Assembly: GCA_964344495.1 (NCBI GenBank)
Contig: CAYFNI010000016.1
Location: 1-29,996, forward strand
Direction of reading: 5' to 3'
DNA length: 29,996 bases
Origin: UBA6136 sp964344495
GTDB lineage: Bacteria > Pseudomonadota > Gammaproteobacteria > Methylococcales > Methylococcaceae
The position numbers were made by a program, and so were the translations under genes. A model generated the notes under the pieces. It did not search any database and had not been told where the DNA came from. It saw nothing but the letters and a program-made list of their open reading frames with translations. Within the stretch, counting starts at the first letter, position 1; the number at the start of each line of letters is the position of its first letter. Shown here piece after piece: positions 22,406-29,996 of this stretch.

Positions 22406-24193
22406 ATGGCAAAACCTTTGGGTATCACCGATGTAGTGCTCCGCGATGCACACCAGTCATTGCTGGCGACGCGCCTGCGCATTGATGACATGCTGCCGAT
22501 TTGCAGCAAACTCGACAAGGTCGGCTTTTGGTCGCTGGAGAGCTGGGGGGGGGCGACCTTCGATGCCTGTATCCGCTATTTGGGTGAAGACCCCTGGGAT
22601 CGGCTCCGGATTCTCAAGGGCGCCTTGCCCAAGACGCCGCTGCAAATGCTGCTGCGCGGTCAGAATCTGCTGGGGTATCGTCACTACGCCGATGATGTGG
22701 TGGAGAAGTTCGTCGAGCGCTGTGCCGCTAATGGTGTGGATGTCTTCCGGATTTTCGATGCCCTTAATGACCCGCGCAATTTCGAACGCGCCATTCAGGC
22801 CACCCTCGCCAACGGCAAACATGCTCAGGGCACGATTTCCTATACCGTCAGCCCGGTGCACACGATCGACATGTGGGTGGATCTGGCCAAGCGACTCGAA
22901 GACATGGGCTCCCATTCCATCGCCATCAAGGACATGGCCGGCTTGCTCAAGCCGTATGACGCATTCGAACTGGTAAGCCGCCTGAAAAAGGCCGTTGCCG
23001 TGCCGATTCACATGCAGTGTCATGCCACCACCGGGCTGAGCACCGCCACCATCATGAAAGCGGCGGAGGCCGGCATCGACAATGTCGATACCGCCATCTC
23101 CTCCATGAGCATGACCTATGGTCACAGTGCGACCGAGGCGGTGGTCGCTGCATTGCAGGGGCAGGAGCGTGATACCGGCCTGAACCTGAAACTGCTGGAA
23201 GAAATTGCTGCCTATTTCCGCGAGGTGCGGAAAAAATACGCCAAATTCGAGGGTAGCCTGCGCGGCGTCGACAGCCGGATTCTGGTTGCGCAGGTGCCGG
23301 GCGGCATGCTGACCAACATGGAAAGCCAACTCAAGGAACAGGGCGCGCTCGACAAGTTTGATGCCGTGCTGGAAGAAATACCCAAGGTCCGCAAGGATCT
23401 CGGCCATATCCCGCTGGTGACGCCGACGTCCCAGATTGTCGGCAGTCAGGCGGTCATCAACGTCCTCATGGGCGAGCGCTACAAGTCCATTACCAAAGAG
23501 ACGCAGGGCGTCCTCAGGGGCGAATACGGCGCCACGCCCGCGGCGGTCAACAGCCGTCTGCAGAAGAAGGTGCTGGGCACGGAGAAACCAATCACCTGCC
23601 GCCCGGCCGACCTGCTGGAGCCCGAACTCGACAAGCTCACCGCCGAACTGAAGGCCCAGGCCGAACAGCAGGGCGTTGTCCTCGCCAAGCACGAGATCGA
23701 CGACGTGCTGACCTACGCCCTGTTCCCGCAAATCGGCTTCAAGTTCCTGCAGAATCGCGGCAATCCGGACGCCTTCGAACCGGCACCGCAGGCCGGCGAC
23801 GATACGCCTTCGGCAGTACCGGTCGAAGCGGCCGCCTACCAGGTCAGCGTCAACGGACGCACCTATCAAGTCGAAGTCCCCAGTGCCGGCGTGATGACGG
23901 TCAACGGGCGCAACTACAAGGTTGATGTTGCCGCCTCCGGCGCCGTTCCGACCGTCGCGGCAGCGGGCCGGAAAGGTGAGGGCGAGGTGGTCAAGGCGCC
24001 CATGGCCGGCCATGTGCTTCGCATCAATGTATCCCCCGGCCAGCATGTCGAGGCCAATACCGTCGTCATCGTCATGGAAGCGATGAAGATGGAAACGGAA
24101 ATCCGCACCCGTACCGGTGGTATTGTCGGGACGATCGCGGTCAAGGTCGGCGAGACCGTCGCGTCTCAGGACGATCTCCTGACGCTGGAATGA
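22406..24193 (+). CDS. oadA: Oxaloacetate decarboxylase alpha subunit (carboxyltransferase and biotin domains)
   Basis: A 595-residue protein that moves the C4 carboxyl group of oxaloacetate to biotin. The carboxyltransferase TIM barrel (about 1-270) shows LRDAHQSLLATRLR, DVFRIFDALNDPRN, the IAIKDMAGLL lysine and the metal-binding HMQCHATTGLS. The conserved PYC/OADA domain follows (about 290-455), with PGGMLTNMESQLKEQ and VLMGERYKSITKE. A linker with two VNGR-containing hairpins leads to the biotinyl domain (about 525-595), where Lys561 in MEAMKMETE is the attachment site. AAGGAA precedes the ATG. It is encoded between oadG and oadB and is near-identical in layout to family members. Confidence 0.96.
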   Translation: MAKPLGITDVVLRDAHQSLLATRLRIDDMLPICSKLDKVGFWSLESWGGATFDACIRYLGEDPWDRLRILKGALPKTPLQMLLRGQNLLGYRHYADDVVEKFVERCAANGVDVFRIFDALNDPRNFERAIQATLANGKHAQGTISYTVSPVHTIDMWVDLAKRLEDMGSHSIAIKDMAGLLKPYDAFELVSRLKKAVAVPIHMQCHATTGLSTATIMKAAEAGIDNVDTAISSMSMTYGHSATEAVVAALQGQERDTGLNLKLLEEIAAYFREVRKKYAKFEGSLRGVDSRILVAQVPGGMLTNMESQLKEQGALDKFDAVLEEIPKVRKDLGHIPLVTPTSQIVGSQAVINVLMGERYKSITKETQGVLRGEYGATPAAVNSRLQKKVLGTEKPITCRPADLLEPELDKLTAELKAQAEQQGVVLAKHEIDDVLTYALFPQIGFKFLQNRGNPDAFEPAPQAGDDTPSAVPVEAAAYQVSVNGRTYQVEVPSAGVMTVNGRNYKVDVAASGAVPTVAAAGRKGEGEVVKAPMAGHVLRINVSPGQHVEANTVVIVMEAMKMETEIRTRTGGIVGTIAVKVGETVASQDDLLTLE

Positions 24194-24201
24194 GGTAAGT
24201 C

Positions 24202-25332
24202 ATGGATGGGTTGATTCAACTGTGGGCCAGCACCGGCCTCTCCAACTTCCAGGCCGGTCAGGCGGTCATGATGAGCGTGGGCTTTGGCCTCCTCTATCTG
24301 GCCATTCGCAAAGAATTCGAGCCGCTGCTGCTGCTGCCGATCGGCTTCGGGGCCGTGCTCAGCAACATTCCGGTTGCCGGAATCGCGGAAGACGGCGGCT
24401 TGCTTTCCTACCTGTACATGGGCATCAAGTCGGGCATGTTCCCGCTGCTGATATTCATGGGGGTCGGGGCGATGACCGATTTCGGCCCGATGCTGGCCAA
24501 TCCGAAGACGCTGCTGCTCGGTGCGGCGGCGCAATTCGGCATCTTCGGCACCCTGTTTGGCGCACTGGCGCTCAATCTGGTGCCCGGCATCCACTTCACC
24601 TTCAAGGATGCCGCCGCGATTGCCATCATCGGCGGCGCTGACGGTCCGACCTCCATCTACGTGGCCTCCAAGCTGGCGCCTGAACTGCTCGGAGCGATTG
24701 CCGTCGCGGCCTATTCCTACATGGCGCTGGTGCCGCTGATCCAGCCGCCGATCATGCGGGCACTGACTACCGAGGACGAGCGGCTGATCGAAATGGCCCA
24801 GTTACGCCATGTCGGCCGGCTTGAAAAGATCATCTTCCCCGGTGTGCTGCTGATTCTGACCGCTATGCTGCTGCCTTCGGCAGCGCCGCTGATTGGCATG
24901 TTCTGCCTCGGCAACCTGATTCGGGAATGTGGCGTGGTGGAGCGGCTGAGCAAGACTGCGCAGAATGAACTGATCAACGTGGTGACCATCTTTCTTGGCT
25001 TGTCCGTAGGGTCCAAGCTCAGTGCCGATCAGTTCCTGCGCCCCGAAACCCTCGGCATTCTGGTGCTCGGCGCAATGGCCTTCAGTTTCGGGACCGCTTC
25101 GGGCGTCCTGATGGCGAAGCTGATGAATGTTCTGTCTCCGAACAACAAGATCAACCCGCTGATCGGCGCTGCTGGTGTTTCCGCCGTACCGATGTCGGCA
25201 CGCGTAGCCAACAAGGTCGGTCAGGAATCCAACCCCCACAACTTCCTGCTGATGCATGCCATGGGGCCGAATGTGGCCGGCGTGATCGGGTCGGCGGTGG
25301 CGGCAGGTGTGCTGCTGGCGCTGGTTCAGTAG
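24202..25332 (+). CDS. oadB: Oxaloacetate decarboxylase beta subunit (sodium pump)
   Basis: A 376-residue polytopic membrane protein that decarboxylates carboxybiotin and uses the energy to export sodium ions. Starting at the ATG at 24202, it has about nine hydrophobic segments. Conserved blocks are FGAVLSNIP, FMGVGAMTDFGPMLANP, AIIGGADGPTSIYVASKLAP with the key Asp147, SYMALVPLIQPPIMR, FCLGNLIRECGVVERL, SAVPMSARVANKVGQESNP and FLLMHAMGPNVAGVIGSA. These include the Asp and the Arg/Asn-rich segments known to be needed for sodium transport. The length is usual for short OadB/MmdB forms. A strong terminator follows 40 bases later. Confidence 0.96.
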   Translation: MDGLIQLWASTGLSNFQAGQAVMMSVGFGLLYLAIRKEFEPLLLLPIGFGAVLSNIPVAGIAEDGGLLSYLYMGIKSGMFPLLIFMGVGAMTDFGPMLANPKTLLLGAAAQFGIFGTLFGALALNLVPGIHFTFKDAAAIAIIGGADGPTSIYVASKLAPELLGAIAVAAYSYMALVPLIQPPIMRALTTEDERLIEMAQLRHVGRLEKIIFPGVLLILTAMLLPSAAPLIGMFCLGNLIRECGVVERLSKTAQNELINVVTIFLGLSVGSKLSADQFLRPETLGILVLGAMAFSFGTASGVLMAKLMNVLSPNNKINPLIGAAGVSAVPMSARVANKVGQESNPHNFLLMHAMGPNVAGVIGSAVAAGVLLALVQ

Positions 25333-25371
25333 CATCGTCCCGGCCAGGCTGCCGATCTGAGTCCACTCCGA

Positions 25372-25401
25372 AGCGGGCGCCCGCCGGGCGACCCGCTTTT
25401 T
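25372..25401 (+). terminator. Intrinsic terminator of the oadGAB operon
   Basis: AGCGGG-CGCCC (25372-25382) pairs with GGGCG-CCCGCT (25386-25397), 11 base pairs with one bulged A and a 3-base loop, followed by TTTTT ending at 25401. A textbook Rho-independent signal 40 bases after oadB. Confidence 0.88.
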
Positions 25402-25448
25402 CTTTGGCCGGACACCGCTCGGCCTCCAACCGGTTACAGGAGCCCCGC

Positions 25449-26531
25449 ATGAAGATCGTGCACATCGAAGGTGGCCGCAACCTCTATGGCGGCTCACACC
25501 AGTTGCTGCTGCTGATGCAGGGCCTGGCGGCCCGCGGGCATGTCAATCATCTGATCTGTCGCCGTGACAGCCCTCTGGCCCAGGCGGCCAGCGACTGCGC
25601 CGAGGTCCATCCGCTCCCGATGGGCGGCGATATGGATGTGACCCTGATCCCACGCTGCTATCGTGTCATCCGGGCGCTACGGCCCGATCTCGTGCACCTG
25701 AACAGCCGCATTGGTGCCGATGTCATGGGTGGCATCGCGGCACGTCTGGTCGGCGGAATGCCGATCGTGCATACCCGCCGGCAGGACAATCCCGAAAGCC
25801 GGCTGGCGGTCGCAATCAAATACCGCCTGCATGACCGGGTGGTGGCGATTTCCGACGGCATCGGCCGCGTCCTGCTGTCCGAGGGTCTCCCGGCGGCCAA
25901 GTTGCGGGTCGTAAGGGACGCGCTGGATCCCTCGCCGTTCATCCATGCGCCGGACAAGCCCTGGCTGGCGGAGACCTTCGGGCTCCCGGTCACTGCGCCG
26001 GTGATTGGCGTGGTGGCGCAACTCATTGCCCGCAAGGGCCATCGTTATCTGCTTGAAGCCTTGCCGGCACTGCTGGCCGACGATCCAGACCTGCAGGTGA
26101 TCTTTTTCGGCAAGGGTCCACTGGCCGACACCTTGCGCCGGCAGGCGGTGGAGTTGGGTGTCGAACATCGGGTGCAACTGGCCGGTTTTCGTGATGATCT
26201 GCCCCGCATTCTGCCCAGCCTGGATCTGGTGGTGCATCCGGCCTTGATGGAGGGGCTGGGCGTTTCACTGTTGCAGGCGTCGGCTTGCCGGGTGCCGATT
26301 GTCGCTTCGCGCGTGGGGGGGATTCCGGAAGCCGTGCAAGACGGGCTCAACGGTCTGTTGGTCGAGCCGGGCAATGGGGCTGCCCTGACAGCCGCAATAC
26401 GGCGGCTGCTGGGTGATGCGGCGCTGCGGCGACAAATGGGCGAGGCGGGCCGGCAGTGGGTCGAGCAGGCTTTTTCCACCGATCGGCTGGTGGACGATAC
26501 CCTGCAGATTTACCACGAACTGCTGGGCTGA
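25449..26531 (+). CDS. GT4-family glycosyltransferase
   Basis: A 360-residue GT-B fold glycosyltransferase. The N-terminal Rossmann domain opens KIVHIEGGRNLYGGSHQLLL, with the Gly-rich donor/acceptor loop, and continues to about residue 175. The C-terminal domain has GVVAQLIARKGHRYLLEALP, IFFGKGP, VQLAGFRDDLPRILPSLDLV and HPALMEGLGVSLLQASACR. In the last block the second residue of the usual EX7E motif is Gln, not Glu (MEGLGVSLLQA). AGGAG precedes the ATG at 25449, and a longer upstream frame adds only terminator sequence. It is alone after the oad terminator; likely a role in LPS or exopolysaccharide assembly, but sugar and acceptor cannot be read from the sequence. Confidence 0.88.
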   Translation: MKIVHIEGGRNLYGGSHQLLLLMQGLAARGHVNHLICRRDSPLAQAASDCAEVHPLPMGGDMDVTLIPRCYRVIRALRPDLVHLNSRIGADVMGGIAARLVGGMPIVHTRRQDNPESRLAVAIKYRLHDRVVAISDGIGRVLLSEGLPAAKLRVVRDALDPSPFIHAPDKPWLAETFGLPVTAPVIGVVAQLIARKGHRYLLEALPALLADDPDLQVIFFGKGPLADTLRRQAVELGVEHRVQLAGFRDDLPRILPSLDLVVHPALMEGLGVSLLQASACRVPIVASRVGGIPEAVQDGLNGLLVEPGNGAALTAAIRRLLGDAALRRQMGEAGRQWVEQAFSTDRLVDDTLQIYHELLG

Positions 26532-26536
26532 TACCG

Positions 26537-26553
26537 GGCGCCGGGGAGGCGCC
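26537..26553. terminator. Short GC hairpin between convergent genes
   Basis: GGCGCC (26537-26542) and GGCGCC (26548-26553) are self-complementary and pair across a 5-base loop, filling the 22-base gap between the glycosyltransferase stop and the ABC ATPase stop. No T-tract follows on either side, so it is at best a weak, Rho-aided end signal. Confidence 0.35.
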
Positions 26554-27291
26554 TCAGAGCAGGTCCGTGAGCGTAGGGCAAGCGTCGCGCAGTCGGGCGA
26601 TGAAGGCATCCAGTTGCCCGGCCTGACGCTGAGGGCGCGGCAGGTCGATGACGATGTCGCCGATCACCCGTGCCGGTGCGGGGGACAGAAATACCAGCCG
26701 ATCACCCAGCTCGATTGCCTCGCGCAGGTCGTGGGTGACGAAGATCACGGTATGCGGGCGGTCCTGCCACAGGCGCAGAATCAACTCGCGGATACGGCGC
26801 GCCGTCGGCGGATCCAGTGACACCAGCGGTTCATCCATCAGCAGCAGATCGGGGTGGATGGCGAAAGCCCGCACCAGCGCCACCCGGCGACTCATGCCCA
26901 GCGACAGGCGTTCCGGATACAGGTCCTGTGCTTCCCGCAGGCCGACGATCTCCAGCAGCCGATCGACATTCGCCCCGTCGTGATCCCGCGGCAACGCCAG
27001 TTCGATATTCTCGCGGACGGTTCGCCACGGCAGCAGGCGCGGATTCTGAAACACGTAGCCCAGGCGCGGCGCCTGGCCGGTCGGCGGCTCGACCTCGATC
27101 TGTCCCTCAAAGTGACGGTCCAGACCGGCCAGCAGGTTCAACAGGGTGCTCTTGCCGCAGCCGGAAGGGCCGACGAGACAGACAAATTCGCCCGGTACGA
27201 TGCGCAGGTGCAGTCCCTCGATCGCCGGACTCTGGGTGGCAGCGGCCTGGTCGTAGTGCTTGCGGCGGATGTCGATGCGGAGTCCGATCAT
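26554..27291 (-). CDS. ABC importer ATPase (nitrate/sulfonate/taurine type)
   Basis: A 245-residue ATP-binding subunit of the NitT/TauT class. Walker A is GPSGCGKST, the Q-loop is VFQNPRLLPW, the signature is LSLGMSRRVALVRA, Walker B is LLLMDEPLVSLD and the switch histidine is in FVTHDLREA. The signature departs from LSGGQ, with Leu for the first Gly; LSLGM forms occur in this class. The ATG at 27291 overlaps the permease stop by 4 bases (ATGA) and is preferred to a GTG at 27300. Related systems take up nitrate, aliphatic sulfonates, taurine, cyanate or pyrimidine thiamine precursors; the cargo is unknown here. Confidence 0.9.
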   Translation of the reverse strand: MIGLRIDIRRKHYDQAAATQSPAIEGLHLRIVPGEFVCLVGPSGCGKSTLLNLLAGLDRHFEGQIEVEPPTGQAPRLGYVFQNPRLLPWRTVRENIELALPRDHDGANVDRLLEIVGLREAQDLYPERLSLGMSRRVALVRAFAIHPDLLLMDEPLVSLDPPTARRIRELILRLWQDRPHTVIFVTHDLREAIELGDRLVFLSPAPARVIGDIVIDLPRPQRQAGQLDAFIARLRDACPTLTDLL

Positions 27292-28031
27292 CGGCGCCAC
27301 CCTTGCGCGAGCCGGTCCAGCGGTCTTAGACCCAGCCCTTCGATCAGCTGAACCACGAGGATGAAGGCGATCGAATAGGCCAGAATCCCGGCGACGTCGA
27401 ACAGCTGGAAAAAAAGATGCAGCTGGTAGCCCATGCCGTCACTGCGCCCCAGCAACTCGACCACCAGAATGATTTTCCAGATCAGCGCCAGCCCGGTGCG
27501 CGCCGCCGTCAGCAGGTAGGGCGCCAGTTGCGGCCCGATGACGTGCCGCAGCGTCTTGAGGCGTCCGAAGCGATAGACCGTCGCCATCTCCAGCAGGTCG
27601 CGATTCAGGTGACGGGTCCCCTCGCGCAGGGTGACAACCACATTCGGCACCTTGTTGATTACCACCGCTGCCAGGGCCGCCGTTTCGGTCAGGCCGAACC
27701 AGACGTAGCACAGGATGATGGTGACCAGCGCCGGGATATTCAGGGCGATGATCAGCCAGCTGTCGAAGAAGCGGTCCAGCACCGGGTGTCGGCCCAGCAC
27801 GATGCCGATGACCGTGCCCAGCACCATCGACACCACAAAGCTGAGGCCCAGCCGTGCCAGCGTGATCCCCAGATGATGGGGTAGCCGCCCGGACGCGATC
27901 TCGTGGTCCAGCACGGTCGCCACCGCCGCCGGATCGGGCAGCAGTGGTGAGGCCAGCAGGCTTGCGGTCCATTGCCACAGGCCGATCAGGGTGGCGATGG
28001 ACAGCAGTGGCGTGATGAAGGTTCTGATCAT
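27288..28031 (-). CDS. ABC importer permease (NitT/TauT type)
   Basis: A 247-residue inner-membrane permease with about six transmembrane segments (first at about 7-27). It has the binding-protein-dependent transport signature loop that docks onto the ATPase, EMATVYRFGRLKTLRHVIGP, and a hydrophobic C-terminal helix, ILAYSIAFILVVQLIEGLGL. Related to SsuC/TauC. The ATG at 28031 is chosen because it lies right before the first membrane helix; the longer frame adds 75 Arg/Ala/Pro-rich residues that overlap the opposite-strand gene. The substrate-binding protein normally encoded alongside is missing from the window. Confidence 0.88.
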   Translation of the reverse strand: MIRTFITPLLSIATLIGLWQWTASLLASPLLPDPAAVATVLDHEIASGRLPHHLGITLARLGLSFVVSMVLGTVIGIVLGRHPVLDRFFDSWLIIALNIPALVTIILCYVWFGLTETAALAAVVINKVPNVVVTLREGTRHLNRDLLEMATVYRFGRLKTLRHVIGPQLAPYLLTAARTGLALIWKIILVVELLGRSDGMGYQLHLFFQLFDVAGILAYSIAFILVVQLIEGLGLRPLDRLAQGWRR

Positions 28032-28046
28032 GCGGCGAGGGGGTTG

Positions 28047-28098
28047 CGGACATCCGTTCCTGTCCGGCGTGACGCGCCGGGAACTGGGGGCTATTGTA
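28047..28098 (-). promoter_or_regulatory. ABC importer leader: -10 box and two overlapping hairpins
   Basis: On the minus strand TACAAT (28098-28093, 5/6) could be the -10 of the permease gene, with a leader of about 55 bases. In the leader CCGGCG (28080-28075) pairs with CGCCGG (28069-28064), and CGGACA (28066-28061) pairs with TGTCCG (28052-28047). The stems share three bases (28064-28066), so they cannot fully form together. No TPP or other known riboswitch core was seen. Confidence 0.35.
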
Positions 28099-28149
28099 AT
28101 GGCTCGGCGGTACTTGCCGCGATGACGACCCGTTCGGGCGGAGGCCAGC

Positions 28150-29748
28150 ATGACCCAAGAAGCACCTGTTGCACCCGGGGATGAGCCACAGACGGCCGCC
28201 GGCGCGGCAGTCGTGACGCCAATGCGGCTGGCCTTGCGGCGCATTGCCATCGACACCTACCATGAAAACGTCGCCTACCTGCATCGTGACTGCTCGGTCT
28301 ATCGGGTGGAGGGCTTTCAGGCGCTGGCCAAGGTGCGGGTGTCCTGTGGCGGTCAGCAGATCGAGGCGGTGCTCAATGTCGTCGACGACGACCGCATTGT
28401 CGGCACCGATGAGCTGGGCCTGTCGGAACAGGCGTATGCGCAGCTGTGCCCGGCCGCGGCGGGCGAGGTACTGGTGGCCCAGGCCGAGCCGCCCGCCTCC
28501 ATGGATTCGGTCCGGCGCAAGATCAACGGTCACCGGCTTGATCTGGAAGAATACCGCGCCATCACCCGCGACATTGCCACCAGCCGCTATTCCAAGATGG
28601 AAATGGCCGCTTTTCTGGTGGCCACCGGTCAGAACGGACTGGATCGGGACGAAGTCTTCATGCTGACCCGCGCGATGCTGGAGACCGGCACCCGGATCGA
28701 CTGGAATGAACCGCTGGTGGCCGACAAACACTGCATCGGCGGGTTACCCGGCAACCGCACCTCCCTGCTGGTGGTGCCCATCGTCGCCGCGCATGGCATG
28801 CTGATTCCCAAAACGTCCAGCCGCGCCATCACATCGCCCGCCGGGACAGCCGATACCATGGAGGTGCTGGCAGCGGTCGACATCGAACCGGAAGCGCTCG
28901 ACCGATTGGTGCGGCACGAGCGCGGCTGTCTCACCTGGGGCGGCACCACCCGGCTGGCACCGGTCGATGACCTGCTGATTTCCGTGGAACGCCCGCTCGG
29001 GATTGATTCGCAGGGGCAGATGGTGGCGTCGATCCTGTCGAAAAAGCTTGCCGCCGGCGCCACCCATCTGCTGCTCGACATTCCCGTCGGCCCGACCGCC
29101 AAGGTGCGGCACATGCACGAGGCCATGCAGTTACGCAAACTGTTCGAGTATGTCGGCGATCACATGGGGCTGCATCTGGAGGCTCTGATCACCGATGGTC
29201 GGCAGCCGGTTGGGCGCGGGATCGGTCCTGTGCTGGAGGTGCGCGATGTGTTGCAGGTGCTGCAGAACGATCCGGCCGCACCGATGGATCTGCGGGAGAA
29301 ATCACTGCGCCTCGCCGGCCGCATCATCGAGTTCGACCCCGATGTACGCGGCGGGCAGGGCTATGCGATCGCGCGGGAAATCCTCGAGTCCGGGCGAGCG
29401 CTGGAAAAGATGGACCGCATCATCAAGGCTCAGGGCGAACGCGCCATCCGACCGCCACTCGGACGGCTTCAGTTCGATGTTCGGGCGGAGACCGCGGGTC
29501 GGGTGACGGCCATCGACAATTTCTTCCTCGCGCGGCTGGCCCGACTGGCGGGGGCGCCCATCTCCATGGGCGCTGGGGTTGAATTGTTCCGCAAGCTGGG
29601 TGAACCGGTGCTGTCAGGAGATGTGCTGTATCGGGTCTATGCCGAGTTTCCCTCCAACCACGAATTTGCCCGCGACTTCGTCGCGCATCGCAACGGCTAC
29701 ACGCTTGGGGAAGGGGATGTCGTGGCCCGTCAGTTCGCCGAGGAGTGA
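28150..29748 (+). CDS. Putative thymidine phosphorylase, AMP phosphorylase-like type
   Basis: A 532-residue nucleoside/nucleotide phosphorylase of the lineage that includes archaeal AMP phosphorylase, rather than the ordinary DeoA/PyNP branch. An N-terminal domain (about 25-115) absent from DeoA precedes the phosphorylase core. The phosphate- and base-binding motifs are DKHCIGGLPGNRTS (192-205) and KTSSRAITSPAGTADTMEVL (221-240), close to the archaeal forms. C-terminal barrel motifs include ETAGRVTAIDN and GDVLYRVYAE. It would split a nucleoside or NMP with phosphate to base plus sugar (bis)phosphate. The ATG at 28150 has GGAGG before it; Met25 is an alternative start, as residues 1-24 look like an unconserved extension. 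Substrate cannot be settled by eye. Confidence 0.85.
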   Translation: MTQEAPVAPGDEPQTAAGAAVVTPMRLALRRIAIDTYHENVAYLHRDCSVYRVEGFQALAKVRVSCGGQQIEAVLNVVDDDRIVGTDELGLSEQAYAQLCPAAAGEVLVAQAEPPASMDSVRRKINGHRLDLEEYRAITRDIATSRYSKMEMAAFLVATGQNGLDRDEVFMLTRAMLETGTRIDWNEPLVADKHCIGGLPGNRTSLLVVPIVAAHGMLIPKTSSRAITSPAGTADTMEVLAAVDIEPEALDRLVRHERGCLTWGGTTRLAPVDDLLISVERPLGIDSQGQMVASILSKKLAAGATHLLLDIPVGPTAKVRHMHEAMQLRKLFEYVGDHMGLHLEALITDGRQPVGRGIGPVLEVRDVLQVLQNDPAAPMDLREKSLRLAGRIIEFDPDVRGGQGYAIAREILESGRALEKMDRIIKAQGERAIRPPLGRLQFDVRAETAGRVTAIDNFFLARLARLAGAPISMGAGVELFRKLGEPVLSGDVLYRVYAEFPSNHEFARDFVAHRNGYTLGEGDVVARQFAEE

Positions 29749-29771
29749 GGCCCGCGGCCACTCCGATGCGG

Positions 29772-29993
29772 TCAGTAATCGTGCCGGATCGTGTAGCCGC
29801 GGTTGGCCATGCACTCGGCGATCGGATTGCCCCAGGAAAAACTCAGCCCCTCCGACTGCTGCTCACAAGCGGCCATGTCCTGTTCATAGCGGTTGAGATC
29901 CACCTGGCGCAGGTCGATGTTGGGCCGGTAGGCGGTAAAGGAGGTACAACTGGCCAGCAAAAGCATCAGGAGCGGAAGGGTGGAGGTTTTCAT
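29772..29993 (-). CDS. Small lipoprotein of unknown function
   Basis: A 73-residue protein with a lipoprotein signal: MKTSTLPLLMLLLASC, where Cys16 follows the lipobox LAS. The mature part is only 58 residues, with a pair of cysteines (in MAACEQQ and AECMANRGY) that could form a disulfide. The C-terminal ECMANRGYTI segment resembles the C-x-x-x-[KR]-G-[YW] ending seen in many small proteobacterial lipoproteins. It is complete, starting 3 bases from the window edge, so its ribosome binding site and upstream neighbour are not visible. It converges on the phosphorylase gene. Function unknown. Confidence 0.8.
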   Translation of the reverse strand: MKTSTLPLLMLLLASCTSFTAYRPNIDLRQVDLNRYEQDMAACEQQSEGLSFSWGNPIAECMANRGYTIRHDY

Positions 29994-29996
29994 GGG

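Noticed and set aside
22457..24046. 529-codon open frame on the minus strand
   Set aside because: Exactly antisense to oadA, with no protein-like motifs; a compositional shadow.
28032..28100. TPP riboswitch ahead of the ABC importer, considered since related systems carry thiamine precursors
   Set aside because: Neither the CTGAGA core nor its partner element is present; only simple stems are seen.
27439..28731. 430-codon minus-strand frame spanning the permease and phosphorylase genes
   Set aside because: Overlaps two well-supported genes in other frames and has low-complexity Gly/His/Arg composition.
1..29996. tRNA or rRNA genes, CRISPR arrays, insertion sequences, attachment sites
   Set aside because: Looked for by eye (cloverleaf ends, GGTTCGA-type arms, regularly spaced repeats, transposase motifs) and none were found.

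Overview
The window is GC-rich, densely coded DNA from a Gram-negative proteobacterium, most likely a gammaproteobacterium. Supporting signs are a TatABC operon, the succinylase branch of lysine/diaminopimelate synthesis (dapC-dapD), two-subunit glycyl-tRNA synthetase followed by gmhB and plsC, a heptose phosphatase for LPS, a TonB-dependent receptor, and an OadGAB sodium pump. Genus cannot be fixed from the sequence alone. No rRNA, tRNA, transposase, phage gene, integrase or CRISPR array was seen.

Layout. 1-304: 5' end of panD (minus strand), cut by the window edge. 467-2563: tatA-tatB-tatC and an overlapping S-adenosylmethionine hydrolase-type gene. 2589-5078 (minus): a small secreted protein of unknown function, then dapD and dapC with a near-consensus promoter. 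5188-6897 (minus): proS. 7034-7959 (plus): yjbQ-like gene and a secreted DUF411 metal-binding protein. 8337-11810: a large secreted multidomain protein resembling GH64/thaumatin-like beta-1,3-glucanases, and a small outer-membrane beta-barrel protein. 11848-12531: pcm. 12659-16955: glyQ-glyS-gmhB-plsC, tightly packed. 16956-17485: gene-free convergent spacer with opposed terminators and a candidate GGA-rich small RNA. 17486-21986 (minus): histidine kinase, response regulator and TonB-dependent receptor. 22104-25332: oadG-oadA-oadB, ending at a strong terminator. 25449-26531: GT4 glycosyltransferase. 26554-28031 (minus): ABC importer permease and ATPase without a binding protein. 28150-29748: thymidine/AMP phosphorylase family enzyme of the archaeal-like type. 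29772-29993 (minus): a tiny lipoprotein.

How the genes fit together. Most is housekeeping: protein export, diaminopimelate and pantothenate synthesis, translation, protein repair, lipid and LPS precursors, and oxaloacetate decarboxylation coupled to sodium export. The less ordinary parts are (i) the glucanase-like secreted protein beside an outer-membrane barrel, (ii) the two-component system next to a TonB receptor whose upstream region carries several palindromes, (iii) the candidate GGA-rich RNA in the plsC/receptor spacer, and (iv) a bacterial nucleoside/nucleotide phosphorylase of the AMP-phosphorylase lineage. I saw no clear-cut new multi-gene system; these four are the best leads.

Start codons were refined by conserved N-termini, signal peptides and Shine-Dalgarno spacing, so several genes are shorter than their longest open frame. 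All family assignments come from reading motifs by eye; no database search was run.
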